Of a DNA stretch of 64,000 nt, positions 1-8,624 are shown in pieces; positions within the stretch are counted from its first letter, which is position 1, and every line of letters begins with the position of its first letter. The stretch spans positions 2,170,001 through 2,234,000 of the forward strand of contig CAVUMX010000001.1 of assembly GCA_963742725.1 (NCBI GenBank). The letters run 5' to 3'. Origin of the DNA: CAVVAL01 sp963742725 (GTDB taxonomy: Bacteria > Actinomycetota > Actinomycetes > Mycobacteriales > Cryptosporangiaceae). The notes below the pieces were generated by a model. The model saw only the letters and a program-made list of their open reading frames with translations. It was not told the origin of the DNA and did not search any database. Position numbers and translations under genes: made by a program.

Positions 1-894
1 GCCGGCCTGACGCCGACCGACGGCGGCGCGATCCGGCTCGGCGACGACGTGCTGGACGGGCCGCCCGAGGACCGTCCGGTCGGGATGGTCTTCCAGGACT
101 ACCTGCTCTTCCCCCACCTCACCGCGCTGGAGAATGTGGCGTTCGGGCTCCGGTGCCGGGGCGTGCACCGGCGGGAGGCGCGCGTGAAAGCCGCCGCGCT
201 CCTCGACCGGGTCGGCGTCGCGGACCTGGCCGGCGCCAAGCCGCGACGGCTGTCCGGCGGTCAGGCGCAGCGGGTCGCGCTGGCTCGGGCGCTGGCCGTC
301 GATCCCCGGCTGCTGCTGCTAGACGAGCCGCTCGCCGCGCTGGACGCGCAGACCCGTCCGGCGATCCGCGCGGAGCTGCGGCGGCACCTGGCGGAGTTCG
401 CCGGGTACGCGGTGCTGGTGAGCCACGATCCGCTGGACGCGATGGTGCTGGCCGACCGGATCGTGGTGATCGAGGACGGGGTGGTGGTCCAGTCCGGGAC
501 GCCGACTGACGTGGCGCGCCGCCCCCGCACCCCGTACGTGGCCCGGCTCGTCGGGCTCAACCTCCTGCGGGGCGAGGCGGACGGTCACACCGTGCGGGTC
601 GGCGCGGGGACGGTCGTCGCCGCCGAGGCGGCGTCCGGGGACGTGTTCGTCGCCTTCCGCCCTGCCGCCGTCGCGCTCCACCGGACCAGGCCTGACGGCA
701 GCCCGCGCAACGTGTGGCCCGGCACGGTGACGGGCATCGAACCGTACGGCGACGCGTACCGGGTCCAGGTCGACGGCGCGATCACCGTGACGGCGGACGT
801 GAGCGCGGCGGCAGTCGCCGAGCTGCGTCTGGCCGACGGCGAGAACGTGTGGGCGGCGGTGAAGGCGGCCGAGGTGGACGTCTACCCGAGGTGA
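1..894 (+). CDS. modC: Molybdate ABC transporter ATP-binding protein, C-terminal part
   Basis: The reading frame is open from base 1, so the N-terminus and Walker A lie outside the window. What remains shows the Q-loop (VFQDY), the ABC signature LSGGQAQRVALARAL near base 250, Walker B LLLLDEPLAALD and the H-loop VSHDP. A C-terminal region of about 110 residues looks like a TOBE-type oxyanion-binding domain, as in ModC, CysA and FbpC. The protein would sit on the inner face of the membrane and power oxyanion import. Molybdate is inferred because five cofactor synthesis genes follow at once. A sulfate, iron or spermidine importer would look similar from this piece alone. Confidence 0.82.
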   Translation, partial: AGLTPTDGGAIRLGDDVLDGPPEDRPVGMVFQDYLLFPHLTALENVAFGLRCRGVHRREARVKAAALLDRVGVADLAGAKPRRLSGGQAQRVALARALAVDPRLLLLDEPLAALDAQTRPAIRAELRRHLAEFAGYAVLVSHDPLDAMVLADRIVVIEDGVVVQSGTPTDVARRPRTPYVARLVGLNLLRGEADGHTVRVGAGTVVAAEAASGDVFVAFRPAAVALHRTRPDGSPRNVWPGTVTGIEPYGDAYRVQVDGAITVTADVSAAAVAELRLADGENVWAAVKAAEVDVYPR

Positions 895-904
895 TCTGCC
901 GAGT

Positions 905-952
905 TTCGGACTTTTGAGGGTCGGCGGCCCCGCCGAACCCTCAAAAGTCCGA
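905..952. repeat. Interspersed palindromic element, copy 1
   Basis: A hairpin of 16-bp perfect outer arms (TCGGACTTTTGAGGGT and its complement) with a GC-rich inner stem begins about 10 bases after the modC stop and ends 26 bases before moaC. The same arm occurs at 25037-25085 and 40455-40503. It could terminate modC transcription or be a dispersed repeat. There is no U-tract beyond it in the + direction. Confidence 0.85.
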
Positions 953-978
953 CAGTGGGGAGGGATTAGGCTCGGTAC

Positions 979-1452
979 ATGGCCGACCTCACGCACGTCG
1001 ACAGCGCTGGCGCCGCCCGCATGGTGGACGTGTCCGCGAAGGACGTCACGGTCCGGTCGGCGGTGGCGACGGGCGTGTTGCGGACGACGTCCGAGGTGGT
1101 CGATCTGCTCCGCCGGGACGGGCTACCCAAGGGCGACGCGCTGGCCACTGCCCGCATCGCCGGGATCATGGGCGCGAAGCGCACGCCCGACCTGATTCCG
1201 CTGTGCCACCCGATCGCGCTGCACGGCGTGAAGGTCGAGATGGAACTGGGCGACGCCGAGGTACGGATCACCGCGACCGTGAAGACCGCCGACCGGACGG
1301 GCGTCGAGATGGAGGCCCTCACGGCCGTGGCCGTCACCGGGCTCACCCTCATCGACATGGTCAAAGCGGTCGATCCGGCGGCGAGCATCGACGCGGTGCG
1401 GTGCGAGTCGAAGGACGGCGGCAAGACGGGGTCGTGGCGGCGGCCGTCATGA
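979..1452 (+). CDS. moaC: Cyclic pyranopterin monophosphate synthase MoaC
   Basis: This 157-residue protein has the usual MoaC length. It carries the hallmark segments LCHPIAL (around residue 75), MEALTAV and DMVKAV in the right order. MoaC converts the 3',8-cyclo-GTP product of MoaA into cyclic pyranopterin monophosphate, the first stable intermediate of molybdenum cofactor synthesis, in the cytoplasm. A purine-rich stretch at 954-963 is the only candidate ribosome site and lies rather far (about 15 bases) from the ATG. The stop overlaps the next start (ATGA), so the two are probably translationally coupled. moaA lies at 8.6-9.7 kb on the other strand. Confidence 0.96.
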   Translation: MADLTHVDSAGAARMVDVSAKDVTVRSAVATGVLRTTSEVVDLLRRDGLPKGDALATARIAGIMGAKRTPDLIPLCHPIALHGVKVEMELGDAEVRITATVKTADRTGVEMEALTAVAVTGLTLIDMVKAVDPAASIDAVRCESKDGGKTGSWRRPS

Positions 1453-1919
1453 TCAGGGCACGCGTCGTCGTGGCGTCGAACCGGGCTTCGGCCGGGGTGT
1501 ACGCCGACACCAGCGGTCCGCTGATCGCCGGCAAGCTCGCCGAACTGGGCTGCGAAGTGGATGAGCCGGTGGTGGTCCCGGACGGGACGCCCGTCGCCGA
1601 GGCCCTGCGCGCGGCGGTCGCCGACGGCGTGGACGTGGTCGTCACCAGCGGCGGCACCGGCGTCAACCCGAGCGACCGCACGCCCGAGGCGACCCGCGTC
1701 GTCCTCGACTACGAGATTCCGGGTATCGCGGAGGCGATCCGCGCGTACGGGGCGCCGACCGTGCCGACCGCGATCCTGTCGCGCGGCATCGCCGGGGTCG
1801 CCGGGCGGACGCTCGTCGTGAACCTGCCCGGGTCGCGGGGCGGTGCCAAGGACGGCATGGCGGTGCTCGCACCGATCCTCGCGCACACCGTCGACCAGCT
1901 TCGCGGAGGCGACCACTGA
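1449..1919 (+). CDS. mog: Molybdopterin adenylyltransferase, MogA/MoaB family
   Basis: The protein is 156 residues from an ATG inside the moaC stop region; longer upstream extensions of the frame only mirror moaC. The MoCF domain shows the TSGGTG motif near residue 65 and LPGSRGGAKDGM near residue 130, both expected for this fold. The family activates molybdopterin by adenylylation before metal insertion by MoeA, which is the next gene. MogA and MoaB cannot be separated reliably by eye, so the symbol is provisional. Confidence 0.93.
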   Translation: MIRARVVVASNRASAGVYADTSGPLIAGKLAELGCEVDEPVVVPDGTPVAEALRAAVADGVDVVVTSGGTGVNPSDRTPEATRVVLDYEIPGIAEAIRAYGAPTVPTAILSRGIAGVAGRTLVVNLPGSRGGAKDGMAVLAPILAHTVDQLRGGDH

Positions 1920-3091
1920 TGCCCATGACCTGGGACGATGCCCGCACGCTGGTCCACTCGTCAGCCCGGCCGCTGGCGCCTGCGAGCGTGTCTCTCGATA
2001 TGGCCGACGGCACCGTTCTGGCTGAACCGCTGACGACGCTCACGGATCTGCCGGCGTTCGACACGTCCAGCGTGGACGGCTTCGCGGTCCGGGGCGACGG
2101 GCCGTGGCCGCTGGTCGGGCAGGTGCTCGCCGGCCACGTCCCGGGTGAGGTGAAGGCCGGTACGGCCGTCGAGATCGCGACGGGCGCGATGGTCCCGCCG
2201 GGCACCTCGCACATCCTGCGCGTCGAGAACTGCGACCTCGAAGACGGCATCGTGCACGGCGAGATCCCGAGCCGCCGCGACTGGCGCGAGATCGGCGAAG
2301 AGGCACGGGCCGGCGAGGAGCTGCTGCCGGCGGGGTCGTCCGTCACGCCGGGCGTGGTCGGGCTGGCCGCGTCGTGCGGGTACGACACGCTGACCGTCCG
2401 CCGGGCTCCGCGCGTGGCTGTGGCGGTGTTCGGCGACGAGCTGCTGTCGTCCGGTCCGCCTGGCGCGGGCAGGGTCCGGGACGCGCTCGGCCCCGCGCTC
2501 CCGGCCTGGCTGCGCCGCCTCGGTGCGGACGTGACGCCCACGGTCATGGTCGAGGACACCCTCGACGCGCACGTTGCCGCCATCGCCGCCGCCGCCGAGG
2601 ACGCGGATGTCGTCGTCACGACGGGCGGCACCATGCACGGCCCGGTCGACCACCTGCACCCCGCGCTGGCCCGGCTCGGCGGCGAATATGTGGTGGACAC
2701 CGTCGCCGTCCGGCCCGGGTTCCCGATGCTCGTCGCGGCGCTGCCCGGCGGGAAATGGCTGGTGGGGCTGCCCGGTAATCCACAGTCGGCGGTCGTCGCG
2801 CTGGTGTCGCTGGCGGCTCCGCTGCTCGCCGGCCTGCGTGGGGCCGCGTTGCCGCCGCTGCAGCGGGTCCGGCTCGGCGCCGACGTGCCCGGCCGCGGCG
2901 ACTTCACCCACCTCGCGCTCGCCCGGATCACCGCCGGACTCGCCGAACCGCTCGCCCACGCCGGCTCCGCCATGCTGCGCGGGGTCGCGCGGGCAGACGG
3001 ATTCGTGGTCGTCCGGCCCGACCAGATCGCCAAGGCCGGCCACGACGTCGACTTCGCCGCGCTTCCACTCCAGGCAGGGGAACGGCCATGA
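1919..3091 (+). CDS. moeA: Molybdopterin molybdenumtransferase MoeA
   Basis: The ATG overlaps the preceding stop (TGATG). At 390 residues the length fits MoeA. The N-terminal half has the typical FDTSSVDGFAVR segment (FD-SAMDGFAV in most members) and an IATGAMVPPG loop. The C-terminal half is the MoCF domain, ending with LVGLPGNPQSA and a domain IV beta barrel. MoeA hydrolyses adenylylated molybdopterin and inserts molybdate. The MoCF glycine motif reads TTGGTMHGPVD rather than the common SGGVSVGD-like form. It may be a lineage variant, but this is the least canonical spot. Confidence 0.94.
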   Translation: MPMTWDDARTLVHSSARPLAPASVSLDMADGTVLAEPLTTLTDLPAFDTSSVDGFAVRGDGPWPLVGQVLAGHVPGEVKAGTAVEIATGAMVPPGTSHILRVENCDLEDGIVHGEIPSRRDWREIGEEARAGEELLPAGSSVTPGVVGLAASCGYDTLTVRRAPRVAVAVFGDELLSSGPPGAGRVRDALGPALPAWLRRLGADVTPTVMVEDTLDAHVAAIAAAAEDADVVVTTGGTMHGPVDHLHPALARLGGEYVVDTVAVRPGFPMLVAALPGGKWLVGLPGNPQSAVVALVSLAAPLLAGLRGAALPPLQRVRLGADVPGRGDFTHLALARITAGLAEPLAHAGSAMLRGVARADGFVVVRPDQIAKAGHDVDFAALPLQAGERP

Positions 3092-3516
3092 CCGGACATC
3101 GCCTCGCCCACGCCGAGGTCACCGACCATCCGCTCGACCTGACCGCGCACGAGAAGCTGGTCACCGACCGGGCCGCCGGGGCGGTCGTGTCGTTCGCCGG
3201 CGTGGTCCGCGACCACGACCACGGGCGGACGGTCCGCGAGCTGGAGTACGTCGGTCACCCGTCCGCCGGGGACGTCCTCGCCGAGATCGCCGCCGAGTTC
3301 GCCGCGATGGAGCACGTCGAAGCCATCGCCGTCAGCCACCGCACCGGCCCGCTGCAGATCGGCGACATCGCGCTGGCCTGCGCGGTCAGCACCGCCCACC
3401 GCGCGGAGGCGTTCGTCCTGTGCGGGCGGCTCGTCGACGAGGTGAAGCGCCGGCTCCCGATCTGGAAGCGGCAGGTCTTCGACGACGGCGCCGAGGAATG
3501 GGTCAACTGCCCCTAA
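3088..3516 (+). CDS. moaE: Molybdopterin synthase catalytic subunit MoaE
   Basis: This 142-residue protein starts in an ATGA overlap with moeA. It has the MoaE core: AGAVVSFAGVVRDHDHG near residue 30, the HRTGPLQIGD segment, and the lysine-rich VKRRLPIWKRQ near residue 118 that carries the active-site lysine in this family. It transfers sulfur from MoaD thiocarboxylate to precursor Z, making molybdopterin. Its partner MoaD is encoded at 8377-8622 next to moaA rather than here. Confidence 0.95.
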   Translation: MTGHRLAHAEVTDHPLDLTAHEKLVTDRAAGAVVSFAGVVRDHDHGRTVRELEYVGHPSAGDVLAEIAAEFAAMEHVEAIAVSHRTGPLQIGDIALACAVSTAHRAEAFVLCGRLVDEVKRRLPIWKRQVFDDGAEEWVNCP

Positions 3517-3579
3517 CGAAAGTCTGACGGGCACCGCCTGGCTCTTGCCCGGTTGGTTCCGTCGGCGTCCTATGGGGGC

Positions 3580-5190
3580 ATGAGACGTGTCGCCGGTGCG
3601 GTAACCGGGGTCCTGGCCGCCGCCGTGGCGCTGGGCACCGCCGAGCTGGCCGCCGCCCTCACCGGGCCCGGCTCGTCACCGGTCATCGCGGTCGGTGCCG
3701 GTTTCATCGACCTGACGCCCCGTCCGCTCAAAGACTTCGCCATACGGACGTTCGGCCAGTACGACAAGGCGGCCCTCCTTGTGGGCACCGGAGTGCTGTT
3801 GCTGGTCTTCGCCGTCCTCATCGGACTGTTGACGCTGCGGCGCCGTCAGTACGGCGTGGTCGGCATCGCGCTGTTCGGGCTGGTGGGCGTGCTGGCGGCG
3901 ATGACGCGTCCGGCGGCCGGGATGCTGGACTGGCTGCCGTCGCTGGTCGGGGCCCTGGCCGGCATCGGGACGCTGCTGGCGCTGGCGCGCGCGTTCCCGG
4001 TGCCGGGCGCCTTGCCGACGGCGGGGCCCGCGACGGCGGGCGAGCCGGCGAGCCGGCCTTGGCCGGAGGCCGAGCCTGGGCCGGAAGGTGGGCCGGTGCC
4101 GGCGACCGGGCTGGTGTCGATGGGCGGCGTGGATCGGCGGCGGTTGCTGGTGGGGGGTGCCGTGGCGGCGGGGGTCGCCGTCGTGTCCGGTGGGTTGGGG
4201 CGCGTGCTGTCCACGCGGTTGGACGTGAGCGCCGCCCGGGACGCGGTACGGCTGCCGGCGCCGGCGAGCCCGGCGGCGGCACGTCCATCCGGCGTGGACT
4301 TCAAGGTGCGGAGGCTGACGCCGTACGTCACGCGCAACGACGAGTTCTACCGGGTCGACACCGCGCTGATCCTGCCGAGGGTGCGGCCGGACGAGTGGCG
4401 GCTGCGGATCCACGGCCGGGTCGCCAATCCGGTGACGCTGACGTTCGACGACCTGCTCCGCCGCGACCTGATCGAACGGGATGTGACGATCGCGTGCGTG
4501 TCGAACGAGGTCGGCGGCAATCTGGCCGGCAACGCGCGCTGGCTCGGCGCACCGCTCAAGGCGCTGCTGGACGAGGTACGGCCCGAGGCGGGCGCTGACC
4601 AGATCGTCAGCCGCTCGTCCGACGGATGGACGTGCGGCACGCCCACCGCTGCCTGCCTGGACGGCCGCGACGCGATGCTGGCCGTGGCGATGAACGGCGA
4701 ACCGCTGCCCGTGGCGCACGGGTTCCCGGTCCGGATGATCGTGCCGGGGCTCTACGGGTACGTGTCGGCGACGAAATGGGTCGTCGACCTGGAGCTGACC
4801 TCGTTCGCCGACTTCGATCCGTACTGGATCCGGCGCGGATGGGCGTCGCGGGCACCGATCAAGACGGCGTCCCGGATAGACACGCCACGCGACTCTGTCG
4901 CCGCCGGGCCGGTGACCGTCGCGGGCGTGGCATGGGCGCAGCAACGGGGGATCGACAAGGTCGAGGTCCGGGTGGATCGGGGGGCGTGGCAGGTCGCGAC
5001 CCTCGCCGCCGAGGGCAGCGTGGACACGTGGCGGCAGTGGCGCTGGGAGTGGCCGGCCGAGCCGGGATCGCACGTCATCGAATGCCGGGCCACCGACCGG
5101 ACCGGCGCCGCCCAGCCGGAGCGGAAGGCACCGCCGTTCCCGGACGGCGCGACCGGCTGGCACTCCGTAGTGGTGGACGTCTCCGCCTGA
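3580..5190 (+). CDS. Membrane-anchored molybdopterin-dependent oxidoreductase, sulfite-oxidase fold
   Basis: Starting at the ATG preceded by a G-rich ribosome site, the product is about 536 residues. The first 150 residues hold several hydrophobic helices, followed by a proline/glycine linker. A second hydrophobic stretch follows an RRR (DRRRLLVGG, about residue 190). The rest is a sulfite-oxidase-type catalytic domain. IACVSNEVGG (about residue 305) supplies the cysteine expected to ligate molybdenum, and a C-terminal immunoglobulin-like dimerisation domain follows. The catalytic part is probably outside the membrane. It sits directly behind the cofactor genes, so it is a likely client enzyme. 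The substrate is unknown. Confidence 0.88.
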   Translation: MRRVAGAVTGVLAAAVALGTAELAAALTGPGSSPVIAVGAGFIDLTPRPLKDFAIRTFGQYDKAALLVGTGVLLLVFAVLIGLLTLRRRQYGVVGIALFGLVGVLAAMTRPAAGMLDWLPSLVGALAGIGTLLALARAFPVPGALPTAGPATAGEPASRPWPEAEPGPEGGPVPATGLVSMGGVDRRRLLVGGAVAAGVAVVSGGLGRVLSTRLDVSAARDAVRLPAPASPAAARPSGVDFKVRRLTPYVTRNDEFYRVDTALILPRVRPDEWRLRIHGRVANPVTLTFDDLLRRDLIERDVTIACVSNEVGGNLAGNARWLGAPLKALLDEVRPEAGADQIVSRSSDGWTCGTPTAACLDGRDAMLAVAMNGEPLPVAHGFPVRMIVPGLYGYVSATKWVVDLELTSFADFDPYWIRRGWASRAPIKTASRIDTPRDSVAAGPVTVAGVAWAQQRGIDKVEVRVDRGAWQVATLAAEGSVDTWRQWRWEWPAEPGSHVIECRATDRTGAAQPERKAPPFPDGATGWHSVVVDVSA

Positions 5191-5633
5191 CCCGCCCCAC
5201 CCGCGCGGGCGCCGGCCCCGGCACCCGCCGCCCCGGGGCGACCGGCCCGACACCCGCCGGGCGCTGCCCCGCACCCGCTGTCCGCCGTCCGCCCGCCGGG
5301 CCCAATCCGGCACCCACCGCCCTGCCCCGCTGCCCACCCGCCGGGGACGAACCGGACTGTTCGGGATCGAGTCCTGTAACCGGGTGCGGGATCCCCCGAT
5401 ATCCCCGACAGTTGCGGGACGCGGCGCGCCGCCCGCGGAGCGGCGGCCCCGCGCCGCCCAGGCGGGGACGCCGCAGGCCGGCCCGCGGTGCGCCGCCCAC
5501 CCCGGCTCGCTCCGCTCGGGCGTGGACGCCGCGCGCCGGCCCTCGGCGGGGCGGCCCCGCGCAGCGACCCGCGGCCCGCGGCCCTCGGCGGGGCGGCCCC
5601 GCGCAGCGACCCGCGGCCCGCGGCGGGGCGGCG
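5191..5633. other. Gene-poor, very GC-rich convergent gap
   Basis: These 443 bases separate the convergent molybdoenzyme and ATPase genes. They are almost entirely C and G in low-complexity runs, with no convincing gene. Short GC stems are everywhere, so termination in both directions is plausible, but no single terminator stands out. A perfect 42-bp tandem repeat lies at its right end. Confidence 0.6.
5539..5622. repeat. Two perfect tandem copies of a 42-bp GC-rich unit
   Basis: Bases 5539-5580 and 5581-5622 are identical (unit begins GCCCTCGGCG and ends CGGCCCGCG). A shorter echo of the unit follows. The array ends about 10 bases before the stop of the downstream minus-strand ATPase gene. 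Confidence 0.9.
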
Positions 5634-6824
5634 TCAGGTGGTTTGGGCGCGGAGGTAGCGGCCGAAGTGCGGGACGGTGAACGCGATCGTGCCGCGCTCA
5701 GCGGAGTAGATGAGGCCCTTCTTGATCAGGCTGTCCCGGGCCGGCGAGAGGCTCGATGGCTTCCGGCCGAGCGAGACCGCGACATCGGCGGTGTTGACCG
5801 GGGCGTCCCCCGCACTGAGCGTCGCCATCGCACGCATGTACTCGCGCTCGGCCGGGGTCGCCCGCTCGTACCGGGACCCGAAGAACCCGACCGCCAGCTC
5901 GGACTCTGCCTCCGGCGCTGCCATCCGGACGTCGTCGGCGGTGACCGGACTGGCCGGCGCGGCGTCCCACGTGACCTTCCCGTACGCCTGGACGAAGTAC
6001 GGATACCCGTCGGCGGCCGTGTAGAGGGCGTCGAGCGCGTCGGCGGTGTACGCGACGTCCTCGCGTTCGGCCGGGGCGATCAGGGCGTGGTCGGCGGCCG
6101 GACGGTCGAGCCGGTCGATCCGCAGGTACCGGAACAGCCGCTCCGAGTAGGACTTGCTCGCCGACAGGACGCTCGGCAGGTGCGGCAGCCCTGCGCCGAC
6201 GACGATCAGCGGCGCACCGGTCTGGCTCAGTTCGTGGCACGCCGCGCAGATCGCCGACACGTCGTCCGGTTCGAGGTCCTGCATCTCGTCGATGAACAGG
6301 GCGACGCCGGCGCCGACGTCCGTGGCGATGCTCGCCGCGTCCGTGAACAGTTCGACGAGGTCGATCTCGATGTCGCCGGAATCGGCGCGGCCCTGCGCGG
6401 CGGGCAGGTCGATGCCGGGCTGCCAGCGGTCCCGGATCTTGCCGCCCGTCGGGTTGCTACGCAGGGCGAACGCCTTGAGGACGGCGAGGAACTCGTCGAT
6501 GCGGTCCGGTGCGCGGTGGCGGGGAGCCAGCTCGCGGATCGCCATGTGCAGCGCGGCCGTGACCGGGCGTCGCAGCGACTGGTCGGGGCGCGCCTCGATC
6601 TTGCCGGTGCCCCACAGCCGGTTGATCGCCTGGGACCGCAGCGCGTTCAGCAGCACCGTCTTGCCGACACCGCGCAGACCGGTGAGGACGAGCGACCGTT
6701 CCGGCCGGCCCCGCGCGATCCGCTCCAGGACGACGTCGAACTGGGCCAGCTCACGGCCGCGGCCAGCCAGCTCCGGCGGGCGCTGGCCAGCACCGGGCGC
6801 ATACGGGTTCCGTACTGGATCCAC
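5634..6824 (-). CDS. Orphan AAA-type ATPase with C-terminal winged helix
   Basis: This 396-residue protein has a Walker A GLRGVGKT near residue 50, a Walker B ALFIDEMQD near residue 190, and an arginine-containing sensor region after VVGAGLP. The last 80 residues resemble a winged-helix module (TADVAVSLGRKPSSLSPARD). This is the layout of STAND/Orc-like P-loop ATPases often annotated only as ATP-binding protein. It stands alone, without the nuclease or transposase partners some relatives have. Role unknown; DNA binding or signal sensing are both possible. Confidence 0.8.
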   Translation of the reverse strand: MDPVRNPYAPGAGQRPPELAGRGRELAQFDVVLERIARGRPERSLVLTGLRGVGKTVLLNALRSQAINRLWGTGKIEARPDQSLRRPVTAALHMAIRELAPRHRAPDRIDEFLAVLKAFALRSNPTGGKIRDRWQPGIDLPAAQGRADSGDIEIDLVELFTDAASIATDVGAGVALFIDEMQDLEPDDVSAICAACHELSQTGAPLIVVGAGLPHLPSVLSASKSYSERLFRYLRIDRLDRPAADHALIAPAEREDVAYTADALDALYTAADGYPYFVQAYGKVTWDAAPASPVTADDVRMAAPEAESELAVGFFGSRYERATPAEREYMRAMATLSAGDAPVNTADVAVSLGRKPSSLSPARDSLIKKGLIYSAERGTIAFTVPHFGRYLRAQTT

Positions 6825-6930
6825 GATCTCGGACAGTATCGGCTCGTCTAGCCGTGACCGTAGATTTCCCTATATCCCGCTACCGGCGTGTCGCCTCGCT
6901 CGCCGGGCCTGCGGCCGGCGCCCACCCGCG

Positions 6931-6965
6931 AGCCGAGCCGAGCCGAGCCGAGCCGAGCCGAGCCG
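6931..6965. repeat. Pentanucleotide microsatellite (AGCCG)7
   Basis: Seven uninterrupted AGCCG units lie between the ATPase start (6824) and the metallophosphoesterase stop (7016). Short tandem repeats of this type can change length by slippage. Here it lies upstream of the ATPase gene, at roughly -107 to -141 from its start. Confidence 0.92.
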
Positions 6966-7015
6966 AGCGCGGGTGCGGGTGGCGGGTGGCGGGTCGCCGC
7001 TCGGGCGGCGGTCGG

Positions 7016-8305
7016 CTAAGGGCTGTGGAGTTCGACCACGGTGATCTCGGGCGGGGCGCCGACGCGGACCGGTGGGCCCCAGGTCCCGACTCCCCGGGTC
7101 ACGTACAGCTGGCTGCCGCCTACCCGGGACAGGCCCGCGACCCAGGGCTGGTCCAGCGGAACCAGGTAGTTGAACGGCACCATCTGGCCGCCGTGCGTGT
7201 GCCCGGACAGTTGCAGGTCGACTTCGCGCCGGGCCGCCTCGGTGAACAGCACCGGCTGGTGGGCGAGCATCACGACGGGCTGCCCGTCGGTGCGGTCGGC
7301 CAGTGCGGCGTCGAAGTCTGTGGCGTGGCCGGCGACGCCGGACGTCTCGGCGGTCCGGTCGTCCACGCCGGCCAGGGCGAACGCGGCACCGCCCTCGCTG
7401 ATCGTCTCCAGCTCGTTCCGCAGTACCCGGACGCCGAGCGACGGCAGGTACTCGACCCACTGCGCCGCCCCGGAGATGTACTCGTGGTTCCCGGTGACGA
7501 AGTAGGTGCCGTGCCGGCTCTCCAGGTTCCGCAGCGCGGCCGCTTCGGGCCCGAGTTCGGGGACGTCGCCGTCGACCAGGTCGCCGACGATCGCCACGAG
7601 TCCGGCGTCGAGCCCGTTCACGGAGCGGACGACATCGTCCAGATACTCGCGGCGCGTGGTGGGGCTGAGGTGGATGTCGCTGAGCAGCGCGATCGTGAAC
7701 CCGTCGAGTGCGGCTGGCAGGCGGTCTAGCGTGACGCGCACGCGCTTGACCGGGACGGGCCCGGTGGCGGTGCGGACGCCATATCCCACGGTTCCCAGCG
7801 CGGCGACGCCCGCGACACCGGCGAGCGTCCGCCCGAGAAACAACCGCCGCCCCGGATCCGCCGCCCCGCCCGCCAGACCGCCGCCCGGCTCGCCGCCGGT
7901 CGCGCCCGCCGGGGCATCGCTCGTGGTCGTCGCGCCGCTCGGCGGGACGGTGGCCAGCTCGGCCGGGGTGTCGCTGGCCACGGTGAGGGCCCCGCGCCGG
8001 ATCCGGCGCACGACCCACGCCACGATCCGTGGCACCTCGAGGATCAGCAGGTACACGAGCAGGTAGAACATGACCGCGAGCCACAGGTACCCGACGAGCG
8101 ACAGCGGCGCCTTGACCTCGGTCGGCAGCACGCGGTTGCCGATCATCGTCGCCGGGACGAGTACGGCGAAAAGGACCGCTGCGATGGTGCCGTACCGCCG
8201 CCCGCGACCTGGTCGGGTCGTGCTTCGGACCAGCCGCCACCACAGGTACGCGTGGATCCCTCCGAGGACGAGGAACACGGTGCCAAGGAAGGCGACGATT
8301 CTCAC
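7016..8305 (-). CDS. Membrane metallophosphoesterase (calcineurin-like)
   Basis: The 429-residue protein has about four N-terminal membrane segments (residues 1-100), a low-complexity Ala/Gly/Thr linker, and another hydrophobic stretch near residue 160. A calcineurin-like catalytic domain follows. All metal motifs are present: SDIHL, GDLVDG, GNHE, the histidine of AHQP and SGHTHGGQ. This matches YkuE/YaeI-type membrane phosphoesterases, some of which act on lipid pyrophosphates; the substrate here cannot be read. The catalytic domain most likely faces the cell exterior if the last hydrophobic stretch is a signal anchor. Confidence 0.92.
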   Translation of the reverse strand: MRIVAFLGTVFLVLGGIHAYLWWRLVRSTTRPGRGRRYGTIAAVLFAVLVPATMIGNRVLPTEVKAPLSLVGYLWLAVMFYLLVYLLILEVPRIVAWVVRRIRRGALTVASDTPAELATVPPSGATTTSDAPAGATGGEPGGGLAGGAADPGRRLFLGRTLAGVAGVAALGTVGYGVRTATGPVPVKRVRVTLDRLPAALDGFTIALLSDIHLSPTTRREYLDDVVRSVNGLDAGLVAIVGDLVDGDVPELGPEAAALRNLESRHGTYFVTGNHEYISGAAQWVEYLPSLGVRVLRNELETISEGGAAFALAGVDDRTAETSGVAGHATDFDAALADRTDGQPVVMLAHQPVLFTEAARREVDLQLSGHTHGGQMVPFNYLVPLDQPWVAGLSRVGGSQLYVTRGVGTWGPPVRVGAPPEITVVELHSP

Positions 8306-8376
8306 GCGGCTGCTCCGTGCGTCGATCGGGGAGTATCGGCATGTCTAGCGGAAACAGTAGAAAGCACTAGATGCCG

Positions 8377-8622
8377 CTATCCCCCGGCGAACGGCGGCAG
8401 AACGTCCACCGTCGCCTGGTCGGGAAGCGGCGCGGCAAGATCCCGGACGGCCACGCCGTCCACCAGGAAACTGCACGCCGTCAACGTGCGGACGAGCTGG
8501 TCGCCCCGGGTGGCGCCGAGCTCGGCGACCAGCTCGGCGACCGTCCGCGCCTCGGCCGGCTCCTGGTCGACACCGGCAGCGGCGCGGGCGCCGGCGAAGT
8601 ACCGGACGGTCACGCGCGCCAC
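8377..8622 (-). CDS. moaD: Molybdopterin synthase sulfur carrier subunit MoaD
   Basis: This 81-residue ubiquitin-fold protein begins at a GTG two bases after the moaA stop. It ends in the di-glycine tail (VLPPFAGG) that is thiocarboxylated and feeds sulfur to MoaE. Length, the internal FLVDGVAV strand and the GG terminus fit MoaD; a ThiS-like role is less likely given the neighbour. It is part of a two-gene unit with moaA. Confidence 0.93.
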   Translation of the reverse strand: MARVTVRYFAGARAAAGVDQEPAEARTVAELVAELGATRGDQLVRTLTACSFLVDGVAVRDLAAPLPDQATVDVLPPFAGG

Positions 8623-8624
8623 CG

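Noticed and set aside
5191..5633. A CRISPR array or origin in the GC-rich gap
   Set aside because: Only two adjacent copies of a 42-bp unit without spacers; no AT-rich unwinding region or DnaA-box cluster.
4626..6851. A 741-residue frame opposite the ATPase and along the molybdoenzyme
   Set aside because: Arg/Gly/Pro-rich composition, no domain, and antisense to two well-supported genes.
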